Assembly (NCBI GenBank): GCA_963667205.1
Contig: OY762959.1
Location: 1,860,001-1,924,000, forward strand
Length of the DNA: 64,000 nucleotides
Reading direction: 5' to 3'
Origin: CF-162 sp963667205
GTDB lineage: Bacteria; Chloroflexota; Dehalococcoidia; SM23-28-2; RBG-16-64-32
Under the pieces are notes generated by a model. That model had not been told where the DNA came from and made no database searches. It saw only the letters and a list, made by a program, of their open reading frames with translations. Both the position numbers and the translations under genes were made by a program. The number at the start of each line of letters is the position of its first letter. Position 1 is the stretch's first letter. Positions 26,339 to 35,161 of the stretch are shown here, one piece after another.

Positions 26339-26414
26339 CCCGGTTTCGCGATAGGATTGGAGCGACACCTCTGCGGACGGGCGTAACGCCTCGTACCGAC
26401 GAAAGGACGAGAGC

Positions 26415-27461
26415 TTGAAGCGCATACAGGACGGCATCTACCAGATCATCAGCCCCTTCCCTGAGTACGAGCGCGAGGAAGCCTATCGGCTGCGCGACGA
26501 CATGGAGGCGCACCCCAGGGTGACCAAGGGGCTGCCCTACGTCATGCCTTACGCGATCACCAGCCGGGGGGAGACGCTCCTCGTCGACTGCGGCTGGGGG
26601 ACCGACGATTCGTACGACGCTCTATCGGAGCAGCTCCACGAGCTTGGTCTTGGCATCGACGACATCACGAAGCTGGTGCTCACGCACGCCCATCCTGACC
26701 ACTGCGGCCTGGCCGGACGCCTGCACGATGAGGCGAAATGCAAGGTCTATATGCACGAGATCGAGATCGGCTTCCTGCGCTCGCGCTACACGGCGCCGGA
26801 GGAGATCCTTGATAAGATGAGCGTCTGGCTGAAGCAGCACGGCGTCGAGAAGGAGGACGTCGAGGACCTGGAGCGCGGGTCGATGCCCGCGCGCTTCTTC
26901 GTCGCCACGGTGACGCCGGACAACCCGGTAAAGGGCGGCGAGACGATCGACGTCGGCGACTTCACGTTCGAGGTGATCTGGACGCCGGGACACTCGCCCG
27001 GCCACGTCTGCCTCTACGAGCCGAATCACCGCCTGATGATCAGCGGCGACCACGTCCTGCCGATGATCTCGCCCAACGTCAGCCTCCATCCGCACCAGCG
27101 CGAGAACCCGCTGCAGGACTACATCGACAGCCTGGAGAAGATCGCCGATATGAAGGTCGACCGTGTGCTGCCTGCGCACGAGTGGGACATCGACTGGTTC
27201 AAGAAGCGGGTCACGGAGCTGCTGAGCCACCACGAGTTGCGGCTCGAAGAGATGGTTGCAGCTGTCGGCGTTGAGGGCGAGGCGACGGCCGCCGACGTGG
27301 CGCGGCTTATCCGCTGGAACACCGGCTCCTTCGATTCGTTCGCCGCCTGGATGAAGCGCGCGGCCATCGGCGAGACGCTGGCCCACCTGCGCTTCCTCGC
27401 CGGCAAGGACCGCCTTCGCCAGTACGAGCGCGACGGCGTCACCTACTTCGCGAACTCTTAG
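26415..27461 (+). CDS. Metallo-beta-lactamase-fold hydrolase
   Basis: 348 residues from TTG 26415, with GAAAGGACGAG upstream. Zinc-binding motif HAHPDH in KLVLTHAHPDHCGLAGRLHD, then WTPGHSPGHVCLYEP (third His), ISGDHVLPMIS (bridging Asp) and VLPAHEWDID (last His). The N-terminus IQDGIYQIISPFPEYEREEA and the helical C-terminal region (residues about 265-348, including LIRWNTGSFDSFAAWMKRAA) match the glyoxalase-II-like group with an added winged-helix-like end. Hydrolysed bond and substrate are unknown. It heads a possible plus-strand run with the patatin and VOC genes. Confidence 0.9.
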   Translation: MKRIQDGIYQIISPFPEYEREEAYRLRDDMEAHPRVTKGLPYVMPYAITSRGETLLVDCGWGTDDSYDALSEQLHELGLGIDDITKLVLTHAHPDHCGLAGRLHDEAKCKVYMHEIEIGFLRSRYTAPEEILDKMSVWLKQHGVEKEDVEDLERGSMPARFFVATVTPDNPVKGGETIDVGDFTFEVIWTPGHSPGHVCLYEPNHRLMISGDHVLPMISPNVSLHPHQRENPLQDYIDSLEKIADMKVDRVLPAHEWDIDWFKKRVTELLSHHELRLEEMVAAVGVEGEATAADVARLIRWNTGSFDSFAAWMKRAAIGETLAHLRFLAGKDRLRQYERDGVTYFANS

Positions 27462-27507
27462 GCGCCGGATAGCCTCTGCTAAACTGCGGCACACGGGAGG
27501 ATACGAC

Positions 27508-28377
27508 ATGGCAAAGACAGCACTGGTACTGGGCGGCGGCGGAATGCTCGGCGTCTCATGGGCTACCGGGATGATCGCCGGGTTGCGCGACGCAGGCTCT
27601 GACGTGACCGGCGCGGACCGCATCGTCGGCACCTCCGCCGGCGCGATCGTCGCCTCGCAGATCGCCCAGGCGTTGCCCCTCGACGAGATGATCGCCTGGC
27701 ATCATGCGCCTCGCCCGGAGGACGCGCTCGAGCTGAACATGGAGATCGACCTGCAGAGCACGATGGCGATCTTCGCCAAGTGGGCCGCCTTCACCGAGAT
27801 GACCCCCGAAGACTGCGCCGAGATCGGCGCGATGGCGTTGGCCTCGAAGACGGTCGATGAGGACCGCTTCATCGAGTCGTTTGAGGGCTTTATCGGACCC
27901 GACTGGCCCGACCGCGACGTCGTCCTGACGGCTGTCGACGCCGAGAGCGGCGCCTTCCAGACGTGGACGCCGGACTCCGGCGTCGCGCTCCACAGGGCGA
28001 TCGCCTCCAGCTGCGCGGTGCCCGGCCTCTTCCTGCCCGTCAAGATCGACGGGCGACGCTACCAGGACGGTGGCGTTCGCTCGACCACGAACGCAGACCT
28101 GGCGGCCGGCGCCGACTCCATCCTCATCGTGGCGCCGATCGGTGCGCGCCCGGACGGCATCGACCCGCTGTCCAATCGGCTGGCGACCGCCGAGGCGGAG
28201 GCGCTGCGAGCGGCCGGCGCCAGTGTCGAGTTGGCGTTCCCGGACGAAGGCTCACCGGAAGCGATGGGCATCAACCGCATGGACTCCTCGCGGCGCGGCC
28301 TCTGCGTGGACGCGGGACGCGAGCAGGGACGCTCGCTGGCCGGACGCATCGCGACCTTGGCCGAAGCCACCGCCTGA
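27508..28377 (+). CDS. Patatin-like phospholipase family protein
   Basis: 289 residues from ATG 27508 (GGGAGG upstream). Oxyanion-hole motif GGGGMLGVSWA, nucleophile elbow GTSAGA in DRIVGTSAGAIVASQIAQAL, and catalytic Asp in RRYQDGGVRSTTNADLA (DGG motif). This Ser-Asp dyad hydrolyses acyl esters of phospholipids or other lipids. Family members of about 290 residues without extra domains are usually soluble or membrane-peripheral. Next gene starts 9 bp later, which supports an operon with the VOC-like protein. Confidence 0.93.
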   Translation: MAKTALVLGGGGMLGVSWATGMIAGLRDAGSDVTGADRIVGTSAGAIVASQIAQALPLDEMIAWHHAPRPEDALELNMEIDLQSTMAIFAKWAAFTEMTPEDCAEIGAMALASKTVDEDRFIESFEGFIGPDWPDRDVVLTAVDAESGAFQTWTPDSGVALHRAIASSCAVPGLFLPVKIDGRRYQDGGVRSTTNADLAAGADSILIVAPIGARPDGIDPLSNRLATAEAEALRAAGASVELAFPDEGSPEAMGINRMDSSRRGLCVDAGREQGRSLAGRIATLAEATA

Positions 28378-28385
28378 GCGACGAC

Positions 28386-29012
28386 GTGTTACCCGTCGAT
28401 CACCTCGTGTACGCCGCGCCCGGTCTGGACGCCGGCATCGAGGCGATGGCAGAGCGGCTCGGTGTTACCGCTGCCTACGGCGGGAAGCACACGGGCATCG
28501 GCACGCACAACGCGCTCCTCTCGCTCGGGCGCAACGTCTACCTCGAGATCATCGCTCCCGACCCCGATCAGCCGCCACCGAGCGAGCCGCGGTCGTTCGG
28601 CCTCGATGAGCTGCGCGAACCCGGCCTTGCCGCCTGGGCGCTGGCCGTCACCGACATCGAATCGCGAGCGGCCGCGGCGCGGGACGCCGGCTACGATCCG
28701 GGGCCCGTAATCCCGATGACGCGTGCGTTCCCCGACGGCGGCGAGCTTAGCTGGCGCCTGACCCTCCGCCGCCCGCCCGCCGGCGACGGTCTCGTCCCGT
28801 TCCTCATCCAGTGGGATCCCGGCGGGCCTCACCCGTCCGCCTCGGCCCCCGGCGGCTGCACGTTGACCGACTTGTCGGCAGAGCACCCGCGCCCGGCCGA
28901 GATCGAGCCGATGCTCTCGGCGCTGGGCGTCGCCGTGCCGCTCGCGGAGGCGCCCCGCCCGGCCCTCATCGCAACGATCGAGGGCCCGGCGGGAACGGTC
29001 GTCCTGACGTAG
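28386..29012 (+). CDS. Glyoxalase-like (VOC) domain protein
   Basis: 208 residues from GTG 28386. Begins VLPVDHLVYAAPGLDAGIEA, a typical first strand and helix of the glyoxalase-like domain, followed by GKHTGIGTHNALLSLGRNVY, LEIIAPDPDQPPP, and a later PFLIQWDPGGPHPSASAPGG. The layout matches the glyoxalase_3-type single-protein fold of about 200 residues that occurs widely with unknown substrates. Starts 9 bp after the patatin stop. It ends 6 bp before the mapped 3' end of the damaged SEC-C gene on the other strand. No catalytic claim is possible. Confidence 0.85.
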   Translation: MLPVDHLVYAAPGLDAGIEAMAERLGVTAAYGGKHTGIGTHNALLSLGRNVYLEIIAPDPDQPPPSEPRSFGLDELREPGLAAWALAVTDIESRAAAARDAGYDPGPVIPMTRAFPDGGELSWRLTLRRPPAGDGLVPFLIQWDPGGPHPSASAPGGCTLTDLSAEHPRPAEIEPMLSALGVAVPLAEAPRPALIATIEGPAGTVVLT

Positions 29013-29017
29013 GACTG

Positions 29018-29257
29018 CTAGTCGCGGAAAGTAGTGGTTCCGCGGTGCGCCGTCGTATTTTCCGCTGGGCAGGCAGCAGCGCTTGAAAGCGGCGTCCTGA
29101 TCCGCAGGGACATAGGTCGTTCCGCCCGAGTTTCTCGCTCAGTTCCTTGTCGCCGTGTACCTCGCGGAATCCACGCTTGACTCTGCTCTCCGATGGGAAG
29201 CCCTTGCGGCGCTTGCTTGTGATCTCAAAATGAGTAGTCCTTGTATTCGTGCGTCAC
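29018..29257 (-). pseudogene. Small SEC-C motif protein broken by apparent one-base T gains
   Basis: GTG 29255-29257 has an ideal AAGGAGG ribosome-binding site. The frame reads MTHEYKDYSF then hits TGA. Removing one T from the TTTT run gives EITSKRRKGFPSESRVKRGF, REVHGDKELSEKLGRNDLCP and CGSGRRF. Removing one more T from the TTT in GGCTTTCAAG-like sequence (29083 region) gives KRCCLPSGKYDGAPRNHY. A third T removal near 29026 would allow FRD and TAG at 29018. The CPCGSG...CC zinc motif is the SEC-C signature, so the gene is real or recently was. All three lesions are gains in short T runs, which fits sequencing error at least as well as decay. Confidence 0.75.
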
Positions 29258-29273
29258 GACGCACCTCCTTGTC

Positions 29274-30333
29274 TTAGCGACCACGCGCCTTCATCCGGGC
29301 GCGGTTGGTCTTGGCGATCTGCTTCCACTTCCTCTGCTCTTCAACGCGCAGCCGCTCGTCCTTTTTGCCGGCGATGAACGTTTGCTCTCTCCGCAGCTTG
29401 CGGTAGCTCTCCAGCCGCCGCCAGTCGAGCGTCCCCGCGTCGATCGCTGCCTGGACGGCGCAGTTCGGCTCCGAGCCGTGGCTGCAGTCGCGGAAGCCGC
29501 AGCCTTCCGCCAGCTCATCGACCTCCGCGAACGCCTGGCCCAGGCCTTCGCCGGCGTCCCACAGCTGCAGCTCGCGCAGCCCGGGCGTGTCGATGATCAC
29601 GGCCCCGCCGGGCAGGACGAGCATCTGCCGCACTGTCGTCGTGTGGCGGCCCTTATCGTCGGCGCGGACGCCCTTGACGTCCTGCTCCTCGCGTTCCAGC
29701 AGGCGGTTGATGATGCTCGTCTTTCCGACTCCGGACGAGCCGACGAAGACGGCTGTCTTCCCGCACGCCAGCGTCGACCGCAGCGCTTCGAGGCCTTCGC
29801 CGGAGGCGGCGCTCGTCGCGAAGACGCTGACGCCGGGCGCTATCGCTTCGACGTCGCGGAGGATCTGCCGGCGGTCGTCGCAGAGGTCGGCCTTGTTGAG
29901 GACGATGGCAGGCGTCGCGCCGCTCTCCCAGATCACCGCCAGATAGCGCTCCAGCCGTCGCAGGTTCAGCTCGCGGTTGAGCGAGGCGACGACGTAGACG
30001 AGGTCGACGTTGGCCGCCATGATCTGCTCGCCGGTGCGCTCGCCGGCGACCTTCCGGGAGAGCGTCGAGCGCCGCTGCAGCAGGCGCTCGCCGACGGCGC
30101 GGGACTCGCCAGGCAGGCGTCTCGCCAGCACCCAGTCACCAAACCGCCGGCAGGTCCGCGCGCCCTTCGGCTTCGTGCAGCATGCGCCCCGGTATGACGG
30201 CCTCGAAGGCGCCCGCGGCAGACCAGAGCACGTATGCGCCGCGTTGCTCTTCGGCGACGCGCATCGGCGTCAGGGTTTCGTCGGACTGTTGGTCGAAGAA
30301 CTGGCCCCAGCCAAGGTCTTCAAGTGAATACAA
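29274..30333 (-). CDS. rsgA: Ribosome small-subunit GTPase RsgA, frameshifted at about 30142
   Basis: GTPase for late 30S maturation. The N-terminal OB domain starts at TTG 30331-30333 (AAGGAG upstream): YSLEDLGWGQFFDQQSDETL, RGAYVLWSAAGAFEAVIPGR, EAEGRADLPAV, then a TGA. Dropping one T from the TTT run at 30141-30143 restores GDWVLARRLPG and the main frame. That frame has the circularly permuted GTPase motifs: NKADLCDD (G4), SAASGEG (G5), GSSGVGKTSIINRLL (G1), TTTVRQML, DTPGLRE (G3), and the zinc-knuckle GCGFRDCSHGSEPNCAV. Total about 352 residues, normal. Because RsgA is widely conserved and the rest is intact, a base-call error is likely. Confidence 0.88.
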
Positions 30334-30422
30334 CGGATCGCTCCTTGTGTTTCGATGGTGATGATGCGTGCGTGCGCGCACGGTCGGATGGAGCGGGCCC
30401 GGACAGTGGTCGGAAGCAGGGG

Positions 30423-30488
30423 TCAGGCCGAGCGGCCGGTGACCGGAAGGATGGGCCCGCCGCGCGCGGCAACGAATGTGTATCTCAT
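30423..30488 (-). CDS. Possible 21-residue leader peptide upstream of rsgA
   Basis: ATG 30486-30488 is preceded by an excellent AAAGGAGG (30500-30507 region, about 11 bp away), giving MRYTFVAARGGPILPVTGRS then Ala and a TGA. It lies about 90 bp before the rsgA start in the same direction. The peptide has no recognisable family or signal sequence. A role in translational attenuation is conceivable but unsupported. The rest of the 30334-30612 intergenic region shows no other gene. Confidence 0.35.
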   Translation of the reverse strand: MRYTFVAARGGPILPVTGRSA

Positions 30489-30612
30489 ATTGTAAGGGCC
30501 CTCCTTTCGCGTTCTCGTGCCCGAGACTAACCGCCGCCGGCGACGCTGTCAACGTGAAGCGCTGTCACGAACCCCTGTTCACTGTTCACGGGCCACTCCA
30601 TATACTGGCCGC

Positions 30613-31359
30613 ATGCGCGTTCTCGTCGTCTCCGATATCCACGCCAACCTCGCCGCGCTCGACGCCGTCATTCGCGACGCTCGAACGGGTGGCGCGATCG
30701 ACGCCATCTGGAGTCTGGGCGACTGTGTTGGTTACGGGCCGCAGCCGGGCGAGTGCCTCTCGCGCCTGAGAGACGAGGGCGCCGCCTGCGTGGCGGGCAA
30801 CCACGAGCGGGCGGCGACCGGCGCGATCAGCGTCGACGACTTCAACGCAGACGCCCGCACGGCGGCGCTCTGGACCGCGGACCGCCTCGCTGCGGACGAG
30901 AAGGCCTCGCTCGATTCGATGCCGGAGACGCGAGTCGAGGCGGAGCAGTTCTCGCTCGTACACGGGACTCTGCGCTTGCCGATCTGGGAGTACCTTTACT
31001 CGGTTGAGGCCGGAGCTGCGCATCTGGCGTTGCAGGAGACGCCGTTCGGCTTCTGCGGCCACACGCACGTGCCGGCGATCGCCACGCTGGATGAGGCCGC
31101 TCCCGGAGGCTGCGATTTCCGCCGCCTCGCCGACGGACAGTCTGTCCCGCTCGATCCGGCGACTAAGGCTGTGATCAACCCGGGCAGCGTGGGCCAGCCG
31201 CGCGACGGCGATCCGCGCGCCTCATACGCGATCTACGACTCGCAGTCGCAGGACGTCACCCTGCAGCGCGTTGAGTACGAGATCGGGAGCACGCAGAAGC
31301 TGATGGAAGAAGCGGACCTGCCGCGCTGGCTGATCGAGCGCCTGTCAGAGGGCCGCTAG
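30613..31359 (+). CDS. Calcineurin-like metallophosphoesterase (YfcE/MJ0936-like)
   Basis: 248 residues from ATG 30613. Metal-binding motifs in order: SDIHANLAALDAVI (DxH), WSLGDCVGYGPQPGECL (GDxxGYGP), AGNHERAA (GNHE), SLVHGTLRLPIWEYL, FGFCGHTHVPAI (GHTH) and NPGSVGQPRDGDPRASYAIY. This GYGP-type group is a common family of broad-specificity phosphodiesterases; the physiological substrate is unknown. Divergent from rsgA and convergent with the HExxH protein, whose stop overlaps by 4 bp. Confidence 0.94.
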   Translation: MRVLVVSDIHANLAALDAVIRDARTGGAIDAIWSLGDCVGYGPQPGECLSRLRDEGAACVAGNHERAATGAISVDDFNADARTAALWTADRLAADEKASLDSMPETRVEAEQFSLVHGTLRLPIWEYLYSVEAGAAHLALQETPFGFCGHTHVPAIATLDEAAPGGCDFRRLADGQSVPLDPATKAVINPGSVGQPRDGDPRASYAIYDSQSQDVTLQRVEYEIGSTQKLMEEADLPRWLIERLSEGR

Positions 31360-32423
31360 CCCAGGTGCGATTCGAACCAGCGCCTGTAGTCAGGCCAGTC
31401 GGGAAGCTCGCTACCGTCAGGCGCGGCGTAGATTAGCGCTCCGATGGCCGCGAACGCCTCGATCGGATTCGGCGCGAACGGCTGGAGCGTCTCGCCTGTC
31501 ACGCTGAGGTAGGTCAGGTCGTCTCCGTCGTAGCGGAACATCGCTGCGATCTCGTCCCAGGAGCCTTGCGCCCGGCTCTGCAGCTCTTCATCGGAGACGA
31601 TCTGCACCCAGCCGGTCGCGGCAATGAAGGAGCGCATCTCCGGCGTCAGCAGCGCGTGCCCGTAGCTCCCGGCGGGGGCCTCGCGCATCTGGTGGACGTG
31701 CAGCAGCTCGTGGGCGATCGTCAGGCGGTCTGCGCCGGTCTGAAGGACGACCTGGCTAGCGACGCTGCGGACGCTGCCGTCCCAGTCCTCGGTGGCGTAG
31801 AAGTTGGCGGCGCCTTCGCCGTAGGGTTGCCATCCGGCGAGGGTGCGCCCGTCCTCGTTCGAGAGCACCGAGAGCGAGCCGTGCGGGCTGCCGGTCGCGG
31901 ACGAGACGACGTCAGCGGGTAGCGACGCCAGCGCGGCGGCCAGCGAGCCGAGGTTACGCAGCTGCGCCTCCTTGGTCGGGCCCCAGTCCTGTCCGGCGAT
32001 GACGACGCGGACTCCCCAGTCCGTCTCGATCCCTGTGAGCAGCGCGAACGCGGCGGGCGAGAGCGCGGCATCGGGCGCGGGAGTGTAGAGGTGCGGAGTC
32101 GCCGACCAGGCATCGACGAGCGTCGGTGCGGCGGAGGCGGCAGGCACGAGGGTCGGCGTGGGCGGCTGAGTGGCTGCGACGGCGGCGGTCGCTGTCGGTG
32201 CAGCGATCGACGTAGCCGCGAGGGTGGCCTCTGGGGCCGCCGTTGCCGGTGTGGCGATCTCTGCGGCGACGGTGGGGGCGGCGTAGCTGTACGGCGCCTG
32301 TCCCGAGTCGCCAGGGGAGCTGAGGGCAACCCCTGTGGCGATGACTCCGCTCAGGACAGCGACAGCTGAGACCGCGGCCAGCAGGCCCCTCGTTCGCTTC
32401 CACCCTCCCAGATGGCTCGTCAT
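31356..32423 (-). CDS. Membrane-anchored protein with HExxH metallopeptidase-like motif
   Basis: 355 residues. Cytoplasmic basic N-terminus, one transmembrane or signal helix (GLLAAVSAVAVLSGVIATGV), then a long Ala/Thr/Pro linker (residues about 45-105). A globular domain follows, with LTIAHELLHVHQMREAP holding HELLH, the gluzincin zinc motif. WDEIAAMFRYDGDDLTYLSV may carry the downstream acidic ligand. The domain also includes SLSVLSNEDGRTLAGWQPYG. I do not recognise a named peptidase family, so proteolytic activity is a hypothesis from one motif. Extracytoplasmic location is likely. The linker resembles the Thr/Pro linkers of the dockerin proteins in this window. Confidence 0.72.
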   Translation of the reverse strand: MTSHLGGWKRTRGLLAAVSAVAVLSGVIATGVALSSPGDSGQAPYSYAAPTVAAEIATPATAAPEATLAATSIAAPTATAAVAATQPPTPTLVPAASAAPTLVDAWSATPHLYTPAPDAALSPAAFALLTGIETDWGVRVVIAGQDWGPTKEAQLRNLGSLAAALASLPADVVSSATGSPHGSLSVLSNEDGRTLAGWQPYGEGAANFYATEDWDGSVRSVASQVVLQTGADRLTIAHELLHVHQMREAPAGSYGHALLTPEMRSFIAATGWVQIVSDEELQSRAQGSWDEIAAMFRYDGDDLTYLSVTGETLQPFAPNPIEAFAAIGALIYAAPDGSELPDWPDYRRWFESHLG

Positions 32424-32494
32424 ACGGCCGTTCCGGCCGCCGCGGTCTCCGTACAGTCCCGGTCCCTCCCATCCTGGGCTCGTCCCAGGTGCGC

Positions 32495-32512
32495 CGAGGA
32501 CGCTGGTCCTCG
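32495..32512. other. Short perfect hairpin in the 32424-32624 intergenic region
   Basis: CGAGGAC (32495-32501) and GTCCTCG (32506-32512) form a 7-bp stem with a 4-base loop. A TATAAT (32610-32615) stands 9 bp before the ATG of the next gene, implying a nearly leaderless transcript. No other feature is apparent between the divergent genes. Confidence 0.35.
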
Positions 32513-32624
32513 TGTCTGAGACTCAGGTTAAGGAATGGTTTAGGCGGGTACAGTTAACGGCTGGTGAAGATCGGTCACGGCTTGGGGAACATCGCGTCCG
32601 GGTGTGTCTTATAATCCGCCTCAC

Positions 32625-33695
32625 ATGACTGACTCCGTCAACGTCACCATCGCCATGCCGCTGGATGCAGCGCTCGTGGAACTCGTGAGCAGCGCCTCGC
32701 CGCGGGTTTCGCTGACGCACCTGTCGCGGGCGCAACGGTTCGTCTACCGGGATGGACGCCCGATCTGGGGCGGCTATCAGGAGACGCTGGCGCCGGAAGA
32801 CGAGAGCGAAGACGAAGCACGCCAGGCGCTGAACGCGACACTCGGAGCGACCGAGGTGCTTCTGTCCAACCAGGTGCTCCCCGACGACATCGTCGCCCGC
32901 GCGAGGGCGCTCAAGTGGCTCCAGCTCACCAGCGCCGGCGTCGATTCGCTAGCCGACCACCAGGTCGTGCGCGCGGCGGGCGTGACCGTAACGACGGCCA
33001 GCGGCATCCACGCGGCGACGATCAGCGAGTACGTCGTCGGCGCGATGATCAGCTTCGCCAAGAACTTCACGAAGTCGCTCCGCTCGCAGGACGAACGCAC
33101 CTGGCAGCCGTACTGGCCGCTGGAGCTGGAGGACGCCACGGTCGGCATCATCGGTCTCGGGGCGATCGGCGGCCGCACTGCCGAGGTCTGCCGCGCGATG
33201 CGGATGCGCGTCCTGGCGATGCGCCGATCGTGCGATCGGCGCATGAGCGGCGAGGAGGCCGGCCAGCCAGCGGTCAGCGAGATGTTCCCTCCGGCCGACC
33301 TGCACGCTCTGCTCGCAGAGTCCGACTACGTTGTGCTGGCGCTTCCGCTCACCGCCGAGACGGCCGGCGTAATCGGCGAGGCTGAGCTGGCGGTGATGAA
33401 GCCGAACGCAGTGATCGTGAACATCGCCCGTGGCCGCGTGATCGACCAGGACGCGCTGATCCAGGCGCTGCGGCAGGGGCGGATCGCCGGCGCTGCGCTC
33501 GACGTCACGACGCCGGAGCCGCTGCCATCAGACCACGAGCTGTGGGGCGTCCCCAACGTGATGATCACGCCGCACATCAGCGGCGGCACGCCCCGCTACA
33601 TGGAGCGCGCGATCGGCCTCTTCTGTGACAACCTCCGCCAGTATGCCGATGGCGAGCCGCTGCGCAACGTTGTCGACCCGTCGCGCGGCTACTAG
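32625..33695 (+). CDS. D-isomer-specific 2-hydroxyacid dehydrogenase
   Basis: NAD(P)-dependent reduction of 2-keto acids. 356 residues from ATG 32625 (MTDSVNVTIAMPLDAALVEL). Rossmann motif VGIIGLGAIGGRTAEVCRAM, then SDYVVLALPLTAETAGVIGE, NAVIVNIARGRVIDQDALIQ (catalytic Arg), GAALDVTTPEPLPSDHELWG (Glu) and VMITPHISGG (His). The active-site Arg-Glu-His triad is therefore complete. The substrate is not predictable. The gene is separated by 8 bp from the convergent GNAT-threonine dehydratase gene. Confidence 0.93.
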   Translation: MTDSVNVTIAMPLDAALVELVSSASPRVSLTHLSRAQRFVYRDGRPIWGGYQETLAPEDESEDEARQALNATLGATEVLLSNQVLPDDIVARARALKWLQLTSAGVDSLADHQVVRAAGVTVTTASGIHAATISEYVVGAMISFAKNFTKSLRSQDERTWQPYWPLELEDATVGIIGLGAIGGRTAEVCRAMRMRVLAMRRSCDRRMSGEEAGQPAVSEMFPPADLHALLAESDYVVLALPLTAETAGVIGEAELAVMKPNAVIVNIARGRVIDQDALIQALRQGRIAGAALDVTTPEPLPSDHELWGVPNVMITPHISGGTPRYMERAIGLFCDNLRQYADGEPLRNVVDPSRGY

Positions 33696-33703
33696 CGCCG
33701 ACT

Positions 33704-35101
33704 TTAAGCTTCGAGAAGGACGCGGCGCAGGTGGTCCAGCGGCACGTTGCCGCCGCTGACCATGATCGCGACCTTCTTCCCGCCGAGACGTTCCCGCAGC
33801 TGCACCGCTGCCGCCGTGGCGGCCGCACCTGCCTCTTCGGCGATCACGTGAGCGATGCGGGCCAGCATCAGCATCGCCTCGCGGATCTCTTGCTCGCTCA
33901 CGAGCACGAAGTCGTCGAGGCCGTCGATCAGCGTCCGCACTGCCGGATGGTAGGCGGCGCCTGTCGCCAGGCCCTCGGCGGCGGTGTCGATGCCGGACTC
34001 GCGCAGGGTGTGTGACTTCCACGACTCGTAGACGGCCGGTGCGCCGGCTGCCTGCACGCCGATCACCTCGACGCTCGGTCGCAGCTTCTTGGCGACGAGG
34101 CAGTGCGCTAGCGCGCCGCTGCCGCCGCCGATCGCCACGACGATCGCATCGACGTCCGGCAGGTCTTCGATGATCTCGATGCTCACCGTGGCGACGCCGG
34201 TCACGAGCCGTGGCGCGTTCGAGTGGTGGATGTACTGCAAGGCCTCGCGAGCAGCGTGCTCCTCTGCCCACTCGCGGGCTTCGTCGAAGTTGGCGCCGTG
34301 GAAGAGCACATCGGCGCCGAGCGCGCGCATCGAATCCACCTTCATCGGGTTCGCTTCCTCCGGCATGACGATGACGCACCTGATCCCGGCGAGCCTGGCG
34401 CCGTAGGCCAGCGACTGGCCATGGTTGCCGGTCGACGCACCGATGATCCCGCGCGAGCGCTCTTCGTCGGTCATGCTTGCTGACAGGTAGACGCCGCCGC
34501 GCACTTTGAAAGCGCCAATCGGCTGCAGGTTCTCCAGCTTGAGCCAGGCCTCGAAGCCCAGCTCGCGTGACATCGCCGGGTTGCGCACGAGCGGCGTGCG
34601 CTGGAGGTGCGGCTCCAGCAGGTGCTTCGCGCGGTAGACGTCGGCGAGCGTTGGCATCTGCTCGATGCGCCGGTCGTAGACCATGCCGACGGGGTTCTCC
34701 CTCAGCCCGGCGGCGCAGACGCGCTCCAGCTCGTCGACGAGCTCCTGCGGCAGGATCTCGGTGCGCAGGAAGCCCAACCGCTCGTAGTAGGCGGGCAAGT
34801 CCGTCGTGATGTAGACCTCGTCCTGCGGGAAGCGGCGGATGAGCTCGCGCGTGATCTGCTCGCCCAACCCCTGCGAGCGCTCTTCTTCGATCACGGCGAC
34901 GCTGCCGAGCTCGTACGTCTTCTCGTACGGCTTGACGCGGCCGAAGGCGATGATGCGCCCGTCGCGACGGAGTGTGATGAACTGCTCGGGCGCCAACCGC
35001 TCGCCGTCGAGCCTCAGGCGCTCGATCGTCTCGGCGATGAACGGCATGTCATCGTCGGTCGCCGGCGTAACGTCCAGTTCGGGCGCTGTTTTCGTCGTCA
35101 C
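33704..35101 (-). CDS. GNAT acetyltransferase - threonine dehydratase (PLP) fusion
   Basis: 465 residues in two domains. Residues about 9-120 are a GNAT N-acetyltransferase (VTPATDDDMPFIAETIERLR, SVAVIEEERSQGLGEQITRE for acetyl-CoA binding, YYERLGFLRTEI). Residues about 150-465 are a fold-type II PLP enzyme: HLQRTPLVRNPAMSRELGFE, LENLQPIGAFKVRGGVYLSA (Schiff-base Lys), SASMTDEERSRGIIGASTGN-HGQSLA, and VAIGGGSGALAHCLVA (phosphate-binding glycine loop). This is the serine/threonine dehydratase layout without an ACT regulatory domain. Fusion of GNAT to a dehydratase is unusual and no internal stop or start separates the domains. Confidence 0.88.
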   Translation of the reverse strand: MTTKTAPELDVTPATDDDMPFIAETIERLRLDGERLAPEQFITLRRDGRIIAFGRVKPYEKTYELGSVAVIEEERSQGLGEQITRELIRRFPQDEVYITTDLPAYYERLGFLRTEILPQELVDELERVCAAGLRENPVGMVYDRRIEQMPTLADVYRAKHLLEPHLQRTPLVRNPAMSRELGFEAWLKLENLQPIGAFKVRGGVYLSASMTDEERSRGIIGASTGNHGQSLAYGARLAGIRCVIVMPEEANPMKVDSMRALGADVLFHGANFDEAREWAEEHAAREALQYIHHSNAPRLVTGVATVSIEIIEDLPDVDAIVVAIGGGSGALAHCLVAKKLRPSVEVIGVQAAGAPAVYESWKSHTLRESGIDTAAEGLATGAAYHPAVRTLIDGLDDFVLVSEQEIREAMLMLARIAHVIAEEAGAAATAAAVQLRERLGGKKVAIMVSGGNVPLDHLRRVLLEA

Positions 35102-35161
35102 GTGTCACATTGTACGCGCGCCGCCCCGGATCGCCGGCGCCGGCTCGCCACCGCCGCGGCG

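Noticed and set aside
29241..30197. A 318-codon plus-strand frame over rsgA
   Set aside because: Antisense to rsgA, where the GTPase motifs are unmistakable.
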